The position numbers and the translations under genes are program-made. A stretch of 64,000 nt of DNA from DATBHW01 sp035307385 (GTDB lineage Bacteria; Chloroflexota; Ktedonobacteria; Ktedonobacterales; DATBGS01): positions 38,172-102,171 of the forward strand of contig DATGID010000060.1 of the NCBI GenBank assembly GCA_035307385.1, given 5' to 3'. The notes beneath the pieces were generated by a model, which saw nothing but the letters and a program-made list of their open reading frames with translations, searched no databases and was not told the origin of the DNA. Of this stretch, positions 15,319 to 24,406 are shown in pieces; within the stretch, counting starts at the first letter, position 1, and each line of letters begins with the position of its first letter.

Positions 15319-17297
15319 ACGTTTGCCCCTTCCAGCAGATCAGCGGTCCGAATGCAGCGGGCGAGTCGTTGCCCCGCCGGTATTAGCAGAGGAATGGGCT
15401 GAGTCGTGCACGCGTCGATACAGTACGCGCAGCGGTCCGCAAAGTGGCAACCGATGGGCCATTGAGCCGGGGCAGGTACCGTCCCAGTGATCGCAGGAAG
15501 CGGCTCGCCATACTTACCGAATGCTGGGTTGGAAGCCAGCAGAGCCTTGGTATAGGGGTGCAATGGGGCATGTACGAGGTCTTGGACAGGCCCGATCTCG
15601 ACCACTTCGCCAGCGTACATGACCACCGCTCGGCTGCACAAGTCTGCCACAACCCCCAGGTCGTGGGTGATGATCAGGATAGCCATACCCCTTTCGCGCT
15701 GCAAGGTCCGCAGCAACTCGAGAATTTCCGCCTGCACAGTGACATCCAGGGCCGTTGTCGGTTCGTCTGCGACCAGCAGCTTGGGCCGACCCGCCAATGC
15801 CGCCGCGATTGAGACGCGCTGAGCCATGCCTCCCGATATCTGGTGCGGGTAGCGCTTCGCTACGTCGGATGGGTCCGGCAGGCCAACCTGCGTCAACAGT
15901 TCGATTACTCGCTCGCGCGTCGCGGCTCGTGGGAGCTTCTCGTGCGTTCTGACGAGTTCCGAAAGCTGATCACCGACGGTGAAACAGGGGTCCAGACTCG
16001 TCATCGGCTCCTGGGAGACGAAACCAATCTGCTTGCCCCGGAGCCTGGCGCGCTCGCGCAGACTGAGCGCGAAAATGTCGACTCCATCGAAGAGAGCCGT
16101 GCCAGAGGTCACCTGGCCGCCACTTGCGAGCAAGCCAAGGATCGACCAGGCCGTAACGGACTTTCCGCAGCCTGACTCTCCCACGATACCTACCGCCTCA
16201 CCCGGAAGCACATCGAAGCCCACATCTTGCACGACGCGCAGCCTGGCAGACGAACCGAAGGCGACGCACAGGTCGCGCACGGAAAGCAGCGGCTCGGCCT
16301 GCGCGATACCAGTTGGTTCAGTGATGGACCTGGGGTAGTCACCAATTGTGGGTTCCGGCTGCGCCCTCAACCCAACCGAAACGCGACTGCCGCGACCGCG
16401 CTCGCCAGTCACGTCGCGCAGGGCATCACCGAGCAGCACGAAGGCCAGAATCACCAGGCCCGTTGTGACGCCCGAGGGAACGATCAGCCAGGGCTGCTCT
16501 TGAAGACTCTGCTGGGCTTCGGCCACCATTCCGCCCCAGCTTGGCGCAGGTGGCGTCACCCCCAGGCCGATAAAGTTCAGGCCCCCTTGTATTCCGAGCG
16601 TGAGGCCAGCAAGAATCGAGGTGTTCACGATCAACGGGCCGTAGATGCGGGGCACGACATGGCGGACCATGATAGTGAACGACCGGACGCCAGTGATCTG
16701 TGCCGATGCGATGTAGCTCTGGTGACGTATGGTCAATGCCCCACCGCGGGTGACCCGGAAGATCGTGGGCGCCGAGAGAACGCCTAGGGTGAGCATAGCC
16801 AGATGCTCGTTGTTATTAAAAACGCTGAAGACCATCAGCAAGATCACGATAGCAGGCACAGCCATGACTACTTCGATCAGGCGCGAAAGTACCGCGTCAA
16901 CGCCGCCGCCAAGATATCCCGAGATGATTCCCAGCACAAAGCCAAGCCCGAGGGCCACCAGCACCGTTTCGGCCACCCCCTCGAGGCTGATCTGACCACC
17001 ATAGAGCAGGCGGCTCAGCACATCTCGGCCAAGCTGGTCAGTGCCGAGCAGATGCTTGCCGGTAGGCGTGGTCAGAACAGCGGAGAAGTCCACAGCTTGT
17101 GGCTTGTAGGGGGCGAGAGCAGGTGCAGCAATCACTGCCAGGATAACGAGCACCAGGAACACCAGGGCAGGAAGGCCAACAGGATGGGTCAACAGCCGTC
17201 TCAGCACCGATGTATGCGACCGCCGCTCCGGGAGCTGGGTAGGACTGCTCCCGCTCGGATCGGCAACCGAATCGAGAGTTTCTAGCATATTGCTCAT
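15315..17297 (-). CDS. Fused ABC transporter permease and ATP-binding protein (DppC-DppD type)
   Basis: The protein has 660 residues. Residues 1 to about 300 are a DppC-like permease with five to six helices and the EAA-like loop (GVRSFTIMVRHVVPRIYGP). From about residue 330 a DppD-like ATPase follows: Walker A GESGCGKS, signature ISGGMAQR, Walker B LLVADEPTTALD, and the C-terminal Cys cluster CHFADRCAYCIDAC. Fusion of the two is known in some Actinobacteria and Chloroflexota. I chose ATG 17297, which makes a four-base ATGA overlap with the dppB-like gene; the frame is open to 17324. It forms a binding-protein-dependent importer with its neighbours. Confidence 0.93.
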   Translation of the reverse strand: MSNMLETLDSVADPSGSSPTQLPERRSHTSVLRRLLTHPVGLPALVFLVLVILAVIAAPALAPYKPQAVDFSAVLTTPTGKHLLGTDQLGRDVLSRLLYGGQISLEGVAETVLVALGLGFVLGIISGYLGGGVDAVLSRLIEVVMAVPAIVILLMVFSVFNNNEHLAMLTLGVLSAPTIFRVTRGGALTIRHQSYIASAQITGVRSFTIMVRHVVPRIYGPLIVNTSILAGLTLGIQGGLNFIGLGVTPPAPSWGGMVAEAQQSLQEQPWLIVPSGVTTGLVILAFVLLGDALRDVTGERGRGSRVSVGLRAQPEPTIGDYPRSITEPTGIAQAEPLLSVRDLCVAFGSSARLRVVQDVGFDVLPGEAVGIVGESGCGKSVTAWSILGLLASGGQVTSGTALFDGVDIFALSLRERARLRGKQIGFVSQEPMTSLDPCFTVGDQLSELVRTHEKLPRAATRERVIELLTQVGLPDPSDVAKRYPHQISGGMAQRVSIAAALAGRPKLLVADEPTTALDVTVQAEILELLRTLQRERGMAILIITHDLGVVADLCSRAVVMYAGEVVEIGPVQDLVHAPLHPYTKALLASNPAFGKYGEPLPAITGTVPAPAQWPIGCHFADRCAYCIDACTTQPIPLLIPAGQRLARCIRTADLLEGANV

Positions 17298-18238
17298 AGA
17301 CTTCGTACCTGCGGGTTCAGCCATCCATACGCGATGTCGACGATCACGTTGACGGCGATCACAATCAGCGTGAAGTAGACGCTAATCCCCTGAATGACCG
17401 GATAGTCATGCGATGTGGCCGCCTGCACTGCGGCGGAACCCAGGCCAGGCAGCACAAAGATGTTTTCAACAACAACCGAACCCGCAAGGGCGCCCACGAA
17501 CAGTTGGCCGATTACCGTGACAATCGGGATCGATGCGTTCCGCAGCGCGTGCCGATATATAACCGACCGCTCATGGACCCCGTTGGCGCGCAGGTTTCGG
17601 ATGAAGTCGCGATCCAGGACATCCTTCATCTGGTCCCGGGTCTGTTTGGCTACCGCGGTGACGCCCGCGAAGGCCAGCGCGACAACCGGCAGCACCAAGG
17701 ACAGGCCCCACTCGATCAGCGAGTCCTGTGGCTGGACGTATCCGGTGGCAGGAAGAATCCTGAAAGTGACGGCAAACACCTCGACCAGAACCACTGCGAG
17801 CCAGAAATTGGGAACGGCGATACCGAGGACTGACAGCGAATCGATCAAGCGACCGATTCCGCCGGTGTGCTGAGCTGATGCCGCTCCTATCGCTACTCCG
17901 ACGACCACAGTGACCAGGGTTGCACCAATGAGCAGCGACAGGCTCACAGGCAGCCAGCTTGCCAATCCCTGAGAAACCGGCTCACCGGTGAACAGCGAGT
18001 TCCCCAGGTCTCCGTGGAGGAATCGGCCCATCCACGTCAGGTAACGCACCCACAACGGTTGGTCGAGTCCGAGTTGGTGATTGAGGGCGGCACGCTGCTC
18101 CGGCGTAGCCGAGACCCCCAAAAGAAAGTCGGCGGCGTTCCCCGGCGTCAGCGCTTCGATTACAAAGGTCAGGGCAGGAATGATGACAAGGAGGGTGACA
18201 GAGATCACCACTCGTCGCGCGATCACTCGGACCAGCAT
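17294..18238 (-). CDS. Oligopeptide-type ABC transporter permease (DppB-like)
   Basis: The protein has 314 residues and six predicted helices. The N-terminal helix (VVISVTLLVIIPALTFVIEA) and the loop with GLDQPLWVRYLTWMGRFLHG are characteristic of DppB/OppB. The inner-membrane-transport signature RDQMKDVLDRDFIRNLRANG is present. ATG 18238 has GGGAGGG about 12 bases upstream. It overlaps the fused permease-ATPase gene by four bases and follows the binding-protein gene by 56 bases. Confidence 0.95.
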   Translation of the reverse strand: MLVRVIARRVVISVTLLVIIPALTFVIEALTPGNAADFLLGVSATPEQRAALNHQLGLDQPLWVRYLTWMGRFLHGDLGNSLFTGEPVSQGLASWLPVSLSLLIGATLVTVVVGVAIGAASAQHTGGIGRLIDSLSVLGIAVPNFWLAVVLVEVFAVTFRILPATGYVQPQDSLIEWGLSLVLPVVALAFAGVTAVAKQTRDQMKDVLDRDFIRNLRANGVHERSVIYRHALRNASIPIVTVIGQLFVGALAGSVVVENIFVLPGLGSAAVQAATSHDYPVIQGISVYFTLIVIAVNVIVDIAYGWLNPQVRSL

Positions 18239-18294
18239 GTACTTTTCTTCCCTCCCAGAATGTGCCTACCGCGTTGCTTTGTACCGGGCTGCCA

Positions 18295-19872
18295 TCATGC
18301 CGTCAGGTACCACTGCGTTGGGTCTGGAATCGGAAACGAGGGGGTAAAGGCGACGCCACCAATATTCTTTGCCGAGAAGACAATGAAGTTCGCGGCTGAC
18401 ACCGGCACCGACAGGGCGTTCTGGACGGCGTAGGTCATGGCCTGCTGCTCTAGTGCGTTGGCCGCCGGACTTCCCAGGTCCGAGGAGTTAATCTGCGCGC
18501 GCAGCGCGTCCAGCGCCGGTGTTTTGGCGCCGAGAAAGTTGTAGACACCTGTCGGCGAGAACAGCTCGTTCAGTTCCCAGATGAATGGCTGGTAGTCGTA
18601 CACATAGGTAGTCACCCCGTACCCTCCACCCAGGACCTTTGCAACGTAGTCACTGAACGTGGCGGGTGCGGTGAGGGGCGCATGCACACCGATTTGCTCC
18701 CATTCCTGTGACATTGCCTGAGCGAGCAAGGTTCCCCCAGGAACGCCGGGTTGCACGATAAGCTGGATGGTGAAGCCGTTGGGATAACCTGCCTCGGCGA
18801 GAAGTTGCTTGGCCTTCGTCACGTTGTACGGGTAGGCGCTGTCCATCGCGGCCACATAGCCATCGGTTCCAGCTGGCTTGTATTGCATCGTGGGCGAGCC
18901 GTAGCTCCGGTAGACTGCCCTGGTAAGCCCAACCCGATCAATCGCATAGTTCAGTGCCTGACGCACCCGCAGGTCCTTGAGGGCTGGAACTATTTTCCCG
19001 TCGCGATCAGCGATGACAACACCAGTCATGCCACCAACCTCACTCGTTACGTTGAGGCCGGCTGCCTTCGCGGCATCGGCGTCAGTTGCGTCCCCAAGCG
19101 CAGCCTGAATCTGTCCAGACCTGAGCGCGGCCAGGGCAGCATTGTCATCAGCGATGATTTTTATGATGATCTTCTTCCAGTGCACGTGCGCGCGGTCAAA
19201 GAAGGTAGGGTTGGCCGTGTATACATAGCTCGAGTTCGGCACCGTTGCGGCAGTGTCCAGCATATAGGGTCCGGCTCCGAACGTTGCGGTAGCCATCTCT
19301 GCGGGATTCTCCGTAGCGGCCTCAGAGGGGATGTTTCCAACGGCGCCCTCTTCATCGAGGTAGTACGGGTAGAGAGGGTCTGGACTCGAGAGATGAAACG
19401 TCACCTCGAGTGGCCCGGTTGCTGTGACCGATGCAAGGGAGGCCAGGTTGAAAGCGAATGTGCCCGACTTCTGGTAATACTGGATGAACTTGACCACAGC
19501 TTCAGCGGTCAGGTCGCTGCCATCGCTGAACTTGACGCCGGGTCGCAGTTCCAGGGTGAATGTTTTGTTACCGTCCGAATACTTCCAAGAAGTCGCCAGC
19601 CCAGGCGAGGTGGTGTTGTCGGGGTTACGCACGATCAGAGGTTCGTAGGCAAGGGCCGCGAACCACATCAATGGCACGCCGTTGCCATTGAGTGCGGGAT
19701 TAAGACTGATCGGAGGAGTCGAGGAGGCGATGGTCAACGTGTCACCAGGGACAGCCTTGCCGCTGGAGGGAGCGGTCGAGCCGCCGCAAGCAGAGAGGGT
19801 AAGCACCACAACTGCCGCCAAAGCAGACAACGTTGACAAACGTGCCAAGGACCTGAAACACATGGATTTCAC
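18295..19872 (-). CDS. ABC transporter substrate-binding lipoprotein, family 5 (peptide/nickel/glycoside-ester type)
   Basis: The protein has 525 residues. A signal peptide with lipobox LSAC (near residue 29) anchors it outside the membrane. The mature part shows family-5 features: ISLNPALNGNG near the start, LATSWKYSDGNKTFTLELRP, then VRQALNYAIDR, the signature segment. The family binds peptides but also many sugars, opines and conjugates. It is the first gene of a seven-cistron operon, with a promoter and LacI-type operator just upstream. Start GTG 19872 has GAGGA 6 bases upstream; ATG 19863 is an alternative. The esterases and polyol dehydrogenase downstream argue against a simple peptide ligand. 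Confidence 0.94.
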   Translation of the reverse strand: MKSMCFRSLARLSTLSALAAVVVLTLSACGGSTAPSSGKAVPGDTLTIASSTPPISLNPALNGNGVPLMWFAALAYEPLIVRNPDNTTSPGLATSWKYSDGNKTFTLELRPGVKFSDGSDLTAEAVVKFIQYYQKSGTFAFNLASLASVTATGPLEVTFHLSSPDPLYPYYLDEEGAVGNIPSEAATENPAEMATATFGAGPYMLDTAATVPNSSYVYTANPTFFDRAHVHWKKIIIKIIADDNAALAALRSGQIQAALGDATDADAAKAAGLNVTSEVGGMTGVVIADRDGKIVPALKDLRVRQALNYAIDRVGLTRAVYRSYGSPTMQYKPAGTDGYVAAMDSAYPYNVTKAKQLLAEAGYPNGFTIQLIVQPGVPGGTLLAQAMSQEWEQIGVHAPLTAPATFSDYVAKVLGGGYGVTTYVYDYQPFIWELNELFSPTGVYNFLGAKTPALDALRAQINSSDLGSPAANALEQQAMTYAVQNALSVPVSAANFIVFSAKNIGGVAFTPSFPIPDPTQWYLTA

Positions 19873-19936
19873 CTAACTTCCTCTTCGAAGTGCACGTCGG
19901 ATGTTGGGGTAACATCCGCTGGCGCGTCGCCATAAA

Positions 19937-19950
19937 TGACAACGTTATCA
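19937..19950. promoter_or_regulatory. LacI-family operator (candidate O1)
   Basis: TGACAACGTTATCA is a 14-bp inverted repeat, imperfect at one pair of positions, with the central CG typical of LacI/PurR/CcpA sites. It covers the predicted start of the minus-strand ABC operon promoter, so a bound repressor would block it. A divergent lacI gene lies 190 bases away. Confidence 0.65.
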
Positions 19951-19952
19951 AG

Positions 19953-19981
19953 ACTATAACATGATCTCGCTCGAAATACAA
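19953..19981 (-). promoter_or_regulatory. Sigma-70 promoter of the ABC/esterase/polyol dehydrogenase operon
   Basis: TTGTAT (19981-19976), 17 bases, then TATAGT (19958-19953). The operator-like palindrome at 19937-19950 begins two bases downstream. Confidence 0.65.
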
Positions 19982-20028
19982 CCCCCATGAGCTTCATTAT
20001 GGGACCGTTAAGAGTAAAGGATGAAAAC

Positions 20029-20057
20029 TTGCACGAAATCGGCCAGATGTGTATATT
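20029..20057 (+). promoter_or_regulatory. Sigma-70 promoter of lacI and the sugar kinase
   Basis: TTGCAC, 17 bases, TATATT. The predicted start near 20064 excludes the earliest in-frame start codon at 20049 for lacI. Confidence 0.65.
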
Positions 20058-20091
20058 ATTGTATTCAGAGTGGTCGGAACCCCCAAATCAT

Positions 20092-20105
20092 CGACAACGA
20101 TGTCA
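20092..20105. promoter_or_regulatory. Second LacI-type operator candidate (O2) in the lacI leader
   Basis: CGACAACGATGTCA matches the O1 site at 11 of 14 positions, including the central ACAACG. It lies about 30 bases downstream of the predicted lacI start, where it could mediate autoregulation. Confidence 0.4.
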
Positions 20106-20138
20106 AACTTCATGTCAGGAAGATCGGAGATTTTGCGC

Positions 20139-21167
20139 GTGAGCATCGACGAAACGTCAAGGAAAGCCCGCCAACGACCCACGATGAAAGATGTTGCTGC
20201 GGCGGCCGCCGTCAGCCTGAAGACCGTATCGCGTGTCGTGAATGACGAACCGGGCGTGCGCCCGGATAAGCAGCAGGCTGTCGAGCGCGCGATTGTGGCG
20301 CTTGGGTTCAGTCGCAATTATGGAGCCGCCATGCTACGTCACGGTCAATCGTCGTCGATCGGCCTCATCGTCGAGGACAGCGCGGAACCGTTCCAGGCGA
20401 CGCTTGGCCGCGCCATCGAACGGGTCGCGCTGGAGCACGATTCCCTGCTGTTCGTCGCCTCGTCGGCGGGAACCTCCGAGCGCGAACGCCTGCTCGTACA
20501 GGCCCTGGCTTCGCGGCGTGTTGACGGCCTGCTCGTCGTGCCCTCCAATCATCCGCATGACTATCTGCGAATCGAGATACAGTCGGGTGTGCCCGTCGTT
20601 TTCGTCGACCGCCCAGTTCCAGGAATCGCTGCCGATACGGTATTGACGGATAATGTCGGCGGCGCGATCCAGGCCGTACGGCACCTCATCGATCACGGCC
20701 ATCGTCGCATCGCCATCATCGCGGACCTGCCCGACATTTTTACCGCAAACGAGCGCTTCGAGGGCTACCAGACTGCTCTTCGAGCTGCTGGACTCGAATA
20801 TGACCCCAGTCTTGTCTTCCGCAACGCCCCCACAGACCGCGACAGCATAGCAGAATGCGTCGTTCGGGCGCTTGATCGTGAGGACCCAGCGACGGCGTTG
20901 TTCACCGGGAACAGCTTTATTACCGTCGCGACACTGCGCGCGCTCAAAGGATGCTCCCACCGGCCCGCTCTGGTCGGCTTCGACGATTTCGAACTCGCCG
21001 ACCTGCTCACCCCTGGCATCTCGGTCGTCGCGCAGGATGCCTGGAGCATGGGAACCCATGCGGCAGAACTCCTGTTCAAGCGCATTCACGGCGATCAGAG
21101 TCCAACTGTCCAGATACGCCTTGCAACAGCCCTCATCCCACGTGGTTCGGGCGAGGTCGGGCTGTGA
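20139..21167 (+). CDS. LacI-family transcriptional regulator
   Basis: The protein has 342 residues. The N-terminal helix-turn-helix and hinge are clear (MKDVAAAAAVSLKTVSRVVN then RPDKQQAVERAIVALGF). The rest is a periplasmic-binding-like sensor domain (SSIGLIVEDSAEPF, VDGLLVVPSN, DNVGGAIQAVRHLIDHGHRR). The start GTG 20139 has GGAGA 8 bases upstream and gives 14 residues before the DNA-binding domain; earlier in-frame starts at 20100 and 20112 lack ribosome sites. It probably represses the divergent transporter/esterase operon and its own unit. The inducer is expected to be a sugar or polyol derivative from the imported compound. It overlaps the kinase gene by four bases. Confidence 0.94.
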   Translation: MSIDETSRKARQRPTMKDVAAAAAVSLKTVSRVVNDEPGVRPDKQQAVERAIVALGFSRNYGAAMLRHGQSSSIGLIVEDSAEPFQATLGRAIERVALEHDSLLFVASSAGTSERERLLVQALASRRVDGLLVVPSNHPHDYLRIEIQSGVPVVFVDRPVPGIAADTVLTDNVGGAIQAVRHLIDHGHRRIAIIADLPDIFTANERFEGYQTALRAAGLEYDPSLVFRNAPTDRDSIAECVVRALDREDPATALFTGNSFITVATLRALKGCSHRPALVGFDDFELADLLTPGISVVAQDAWSMGTHAAELLFKRIHGDQSPTVQIRLATALIPRGSGEVGL

Positions 21168-22108
21168 TTGCTGTAGTGGGCGAGTCAATCGTCGATATGG
21201 TCGAAACAGCGCCGGACCAGTTCCACGCCATCATGGGCGGCGCGCCCGCCAATGTGGCCGTTGCCCTTGCGCGCCTGGGAGTGCCGGTAAGCTATTTTGG
21301 GCGGCTCAGTGAGGACACGCTCGGGCGGAGATTGCTCGCGCGGCTTCAGGAAGCTGGGGTGGGACTAGACCATCTGATTACCGCTAGCGAAAGCACTTCT
21401 CTGGCGCTCGTCAGTCTCGATGGTAATGGCAGGCCAAGTTATACCTTCTATCTCGATGGCACAGCCGACTGGCAATGGAAAGCCACTGAACTCCCTGAGC
21501 TTGATACCGCCATCCGCGCGATACACATCGGTTCGCTAGCTCTGGCGATTGGTCCGGGCAATATGGTGCTCGAACAATGGATCGCACACATTCACCATCA
21601 GGAAACTGCGCTCGTGAGCTTCGATCTCAATATCCGCCCGAGCGTTGGCCTGCTGCTGAAGGCGGAACGTGAGCGAATCGAGCGTCTCAGCCACATCAGC
21701 CACCTGATCAAAGCCAGTGATGAAGACCTTGCCTACTGCTATCCGACATGGACACCCAGCGATGCGGCAAACCACTTGCTCAGTCTTGGGGCGGAGTTAG
21801 TCGTCGTAACCAGCGGGGCAGAGGGCGCGACTGCCCATCGCCGCAACCGACCACCGATTATCCAGGCCGGGATTCAAGTCGAGGTCGTCGACACAGTCGG
21901 GGCAGGTGATGCATTCTGCGCAGGGCTGCTCTCGGGCCTGGTCATCGATGGTGCCCTCGGCATGCCCCCTGAGAGTATGCTCCAGGCTCTCGACGATGCA
22001 ACATTGCAGCATATACTCAAGCGGGCGGTGCTTGTTGCCGCGCTCACGTGTGGTCGGCAGGGAGCAGACCCTCCAACCGCAGAGATGCTAGCAAAAGCCA
22101 TGCACTGA
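21164..22108 (+). CDS. PfkB-family carbohydrate kinase (fructokinase-like)
   Basis: The protein has 314 residues. IAVVGESIVDMV and GGAPANVAVALARLG form the N-terminal PfkB signature; the second signature DTVGAGDAFCAGLL carries the catalytic Asp. The start is GTG 21164 in a GTGA overlap with the lacI stop, with a GAGG ribosome site 7 bases upstream. The family phosphorylates fructose, ribose, ketodeoxygluconate and similar sugars. Beside a mannitol dehydrogenase-family gene a fructokinase role is the simplest reading, but tagatose or ribulose are possible. No terminator is obvious before the convergent uvrC. Confidence 0.93.
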   Translation: MIAVVGESIVDMVETAPDQFHAIMGGAPANVAVALARLGVPVSYFGRLSEDTLGRRLLARLQEAGVGLDHLITASESTSLALVSLDGNGRPSYTFYLDGTADWQWKATELPELDTAIRAIHIGSLALAIGPGNMVLEQWIAHIHHQETALVSFDLNIRPSVGLLLKAERERIERLSHISHLIKASDEDLAYCYPTWTPSDAANHLLSLGAELVVVTSGAEGATAHRRNRPPIIQAGIQVEVVDTVGAGDAFCAGLLSGLVIDGALGMPPESMLQALDDATLQHILKRAVLVAALTCGRQGADPPTAEMLAKAMH

Positions 22109-22171
22109 GCCGCAACGAGCAATCATCGGCGCGGGCTGTACGCAATCAGCTAGTATTATCTACAGGAGCGA

Positions 22172-24220
22172 TCAAGTGTTGCGCGCCCCGATAAACTCCT
22201 TCACACGCTCAGCAGCGTCGCGTGTCATCCCATCAAGCGCAGCCAGTTCCTCGACGCTGGCCTGACTGATTGCCCGCGCTGAGCCATAGTGCCGCAGCAA
22301 GGCTTTCTTGCGCTTAGGCCCAATGCCAGGAATCTCATCCAACAACGATTTGAACGTCTTGCCAGAGCGAACCTGACGGTGATAGGTGATCGCAAAGCGG
22401 TGTGCCTCATCACGGATGCGCTGAATCAGATAGAGACCCTGCGAGCCACGTGGCAGGATAAGCGGTTCGCCAGCAAAGGGCAGCCAGAGTTCCTCGTACT
22501 GGCTGGTACTGCTGTGGTCCTCTTTTGCCACCCCAACCACCGAAACATCCACCCCTAGTTCCTGCAACACCTCCAGGGCTGCGGTTACATGTCCTTTGCC
22601 ACCATCAATCATCACCAGATCAGGCATAGCAGCCCAGGAATCCGGCACGGCAGGTTGCCCATCGCTGGCAGCCTCGATACCCTCAACGCCGGATTCAGGT
22701 CGCTCCAGACCACCGATTCCATATTCCTGGGCTAATTCAGCCGCTTCGGCAGCTTCGGTCAGCGCGACATCCTCGTCTTCCTGAGCCTGCCCTGGTTTTG
22801 GCTGCCCACGCTTGAAGCGCCTTCGCAGCATTTCTTGATGGCTGGCATAGTCGTTCGCGCCCTCCACCGTCTTAATGCGGAAACGCCGATAATCGCTGTT
22901 TTTAGGACGCCCATTCTCAAAGACGATCATCGCTCCAACCGAGGCCGCGCCCTGGGTATTGGAAATATCGTAGCATTCAACCCGCTGAGGCGGTGCAGGC
23001 AGATTCAGCGCCTGCTGAATCTCTTCCAAGGCCAGCGCCGTTTTTTGACTATCAGAAAGCCACTTGATGCGCTGCTGCTCCAGCACTTCCTGGGCATTCT
23101 GCTCCACCATCTCCACCAGCCGCTTCTTATCCCCACGCCTGGGAACAGTGATGGTGACAGATGCGCCGCGTTTCTGGCGCAGCCAATCGTTCAAAGCGTC
23201 AAGATCATCTGGCTCATGCTCCAGGATCAACTCATGAGGCACATGCTGCGCGACATCGTAAAACTGCTGAAGGAACGACCCCATCACCTCACTCACACCT
23301 GTCTCGCGAGTGCCCTGCAAGAGATAATACTCCCGTCCGACGAGCTTGCCGCCTCGGAAAAAGAAGACCTGCGCGCACGTCTCATCATCCGCGCCCGCCA
23401 AAGCCACCACGTCCTGGTCGCCTGGACCAGTGGTCGTAATAATTTTCTGCTTCTCCAGCACCTGTTCCACTGCCCGCACTCGATCTCGCAGCGCCGCCGC
23501 CCGCTCAAACTCCAGGTTTTCGGCAGCCGCTTCCATCTGCTGCTTCAGATCATCCAAGACCTGTTCGTGCTTGCCTTCCAAAAACAGCAGCACCTGGCGC
23601 ACAATCCCATCGTACTCCTGGCGCGAAGCCTTGCCCACACACGGCGCGCCGCAGCGGTGAATATAGTATTGGGTACAGGGACGCGCCAGATATTTAGGTT
23701 TCCATCCAGGCGACGGCTCCTCGTCGCGTGGAGGTGCCCAGGCGGCGGCATCATAGCGGCACGTACGAAACGCAAAAAGCTTATTCAACAGGTCCAGCGT
23801 CGCATCCACCGCTCCCGCGCTGGGATAGGGACCAAAATAACGATTGCCATCCTGCTTGAACGACCGCACACGATAAACGCGGGGGAAATCTTCCGTCAGC
23901 GAGACCTTGATATAGGGGTAATTTTTGTCATCTCGCAGTAAGACATTATATTTGGGACGATACTGCTTGATATAGTTGCATTCAAGAATCAGCGCCTCGA
24001 CCTCGCTGCCCACCACAATGAATTCAATATCTTCGATCTTTGCCACCATGCTGCGATTTTTAGGGCTAAGATCGGCACTTTCCGCAAAGTAGGAGCGCAC
24101 GCGATTATGCAGCGAAGTCGCTTTGCCGACATACAACAGTTTCCCAGCCTCATCTTTAAAAAGATAGATGCCGGGACGTGTTGGGAGTGAGTTGAGGGTA
24201 GCCTGAATCTTATCGTTCAT
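22172..24220 (-). CDS. uvrC: Excinuclease ABC subunit C
   Basis: The protein has 682 residues. It makes both incisions in nucleotide excision repair with UvrAB. The domains in order are: GIY-YIG nuclease (PGIYLFKDEAGKLLYVGKA) at 15-95, the UVR motif (EQVLDDLKQQMEAAAENLEF) near 220, an RNase H-like nuclease (CYDISNTQGAASVGAMIVFENG from about 418, and DLVMIDGGKGHV near 540), and tandem helix-hairpin-helix (IPGIGPKRKKALLRHYGSAR) at the end. An acidic insertion of about 60 residues (KPGQAQEDEDVALTEAAEA onward) breaks the RNase H domain and makes the protein longer than usual. The start at ATG 24220 has a weak ribosome site. Confidence 0.97.
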   Translation of the reverse strand: MNDKIQATLNSLPTRPGIYLFKDEAGKLLYVGKATSLHNRVRSYFAESADLSPKNRSMVAKIEDIEFIVVGSEVEALILECNYIKQYRPKYNVLLRDDKNYPYIKVSLTEDFPRVYRVRSFKQDGNRYFGPYPSAGAVDATLDLLNKLFAFRTCRYDAAAWAPPRDEEPSPGWKPKYLARPCTQYYIHRCGAPCVGKASRQEYDGIVRQVLLFLEGKHEQVLDDLKQQMEAAAENLEFERAAALRDRVRAVEQVLEKQKIITTTGPGDQDVVALAGADDETCAQVFFFRGGKLVGREYYLLQGTRETGVSEVMGSFLQQFYDVAQHVPHELILEHEPDDLDALNDWLRQKRGASVTITVPRRGDKKRLVEMVEQNAQEVLEQQRIKWLSDSQKTALALEEIQQALNLPAPPQRVECYDISNTQGAASVGAMIVFENGRPKNSDYRRFRIKTVEGANDYASHQEMLRRRFKRGQPKPGQAQEDEDVALTEAAEAAELAQEYGIGGLERPESGVEGIEAASDGQPAVPDSWAAMPDLVMIDGGKGHVTAALEVLQELGVDVSVVGVAKEDHSSTSQYEELWLPFAGEPLILPRGSQGLYLIQRIRDEAHRFAITYHRQVRSGKTFKSLLDEIPGIGPKRKKALLRHYGSARAISQASVEELAALDGMTRDAAERVKEFIGARNT

Positions 24221-24290
24221 ACTCTACTAATGAAGCGTTTTGTACCTGGTTATTCGTTATACCTTAGGGATGCCCTGGCTGCCCATTGCC

Positions 24291-24319
24291 TTGACCAGAA
24301 GTATTGCAAAGAGTATTAT
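24291..24319 (+). promoter_or_regulatory. Sigma-70 promoter of the membrane-anchored cyclophilin gene
   Basis: TTGACC, 17 bases, TATTAT. The predicted start near 24326 lies downstream of two earlier in-frame start codons (24230 and 24320), so ATG 24407 is preferred for the gene. Confidence 0.65.
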
Positions 24320-24406
24320 ATGGCATGCGCGCCGCGACCGCAAAACTTGCCGGGCGCGCGGAATGTATCACCCGTTTGTTGGGAGACGAGAGGAAACAAA
24401 CGCTTC

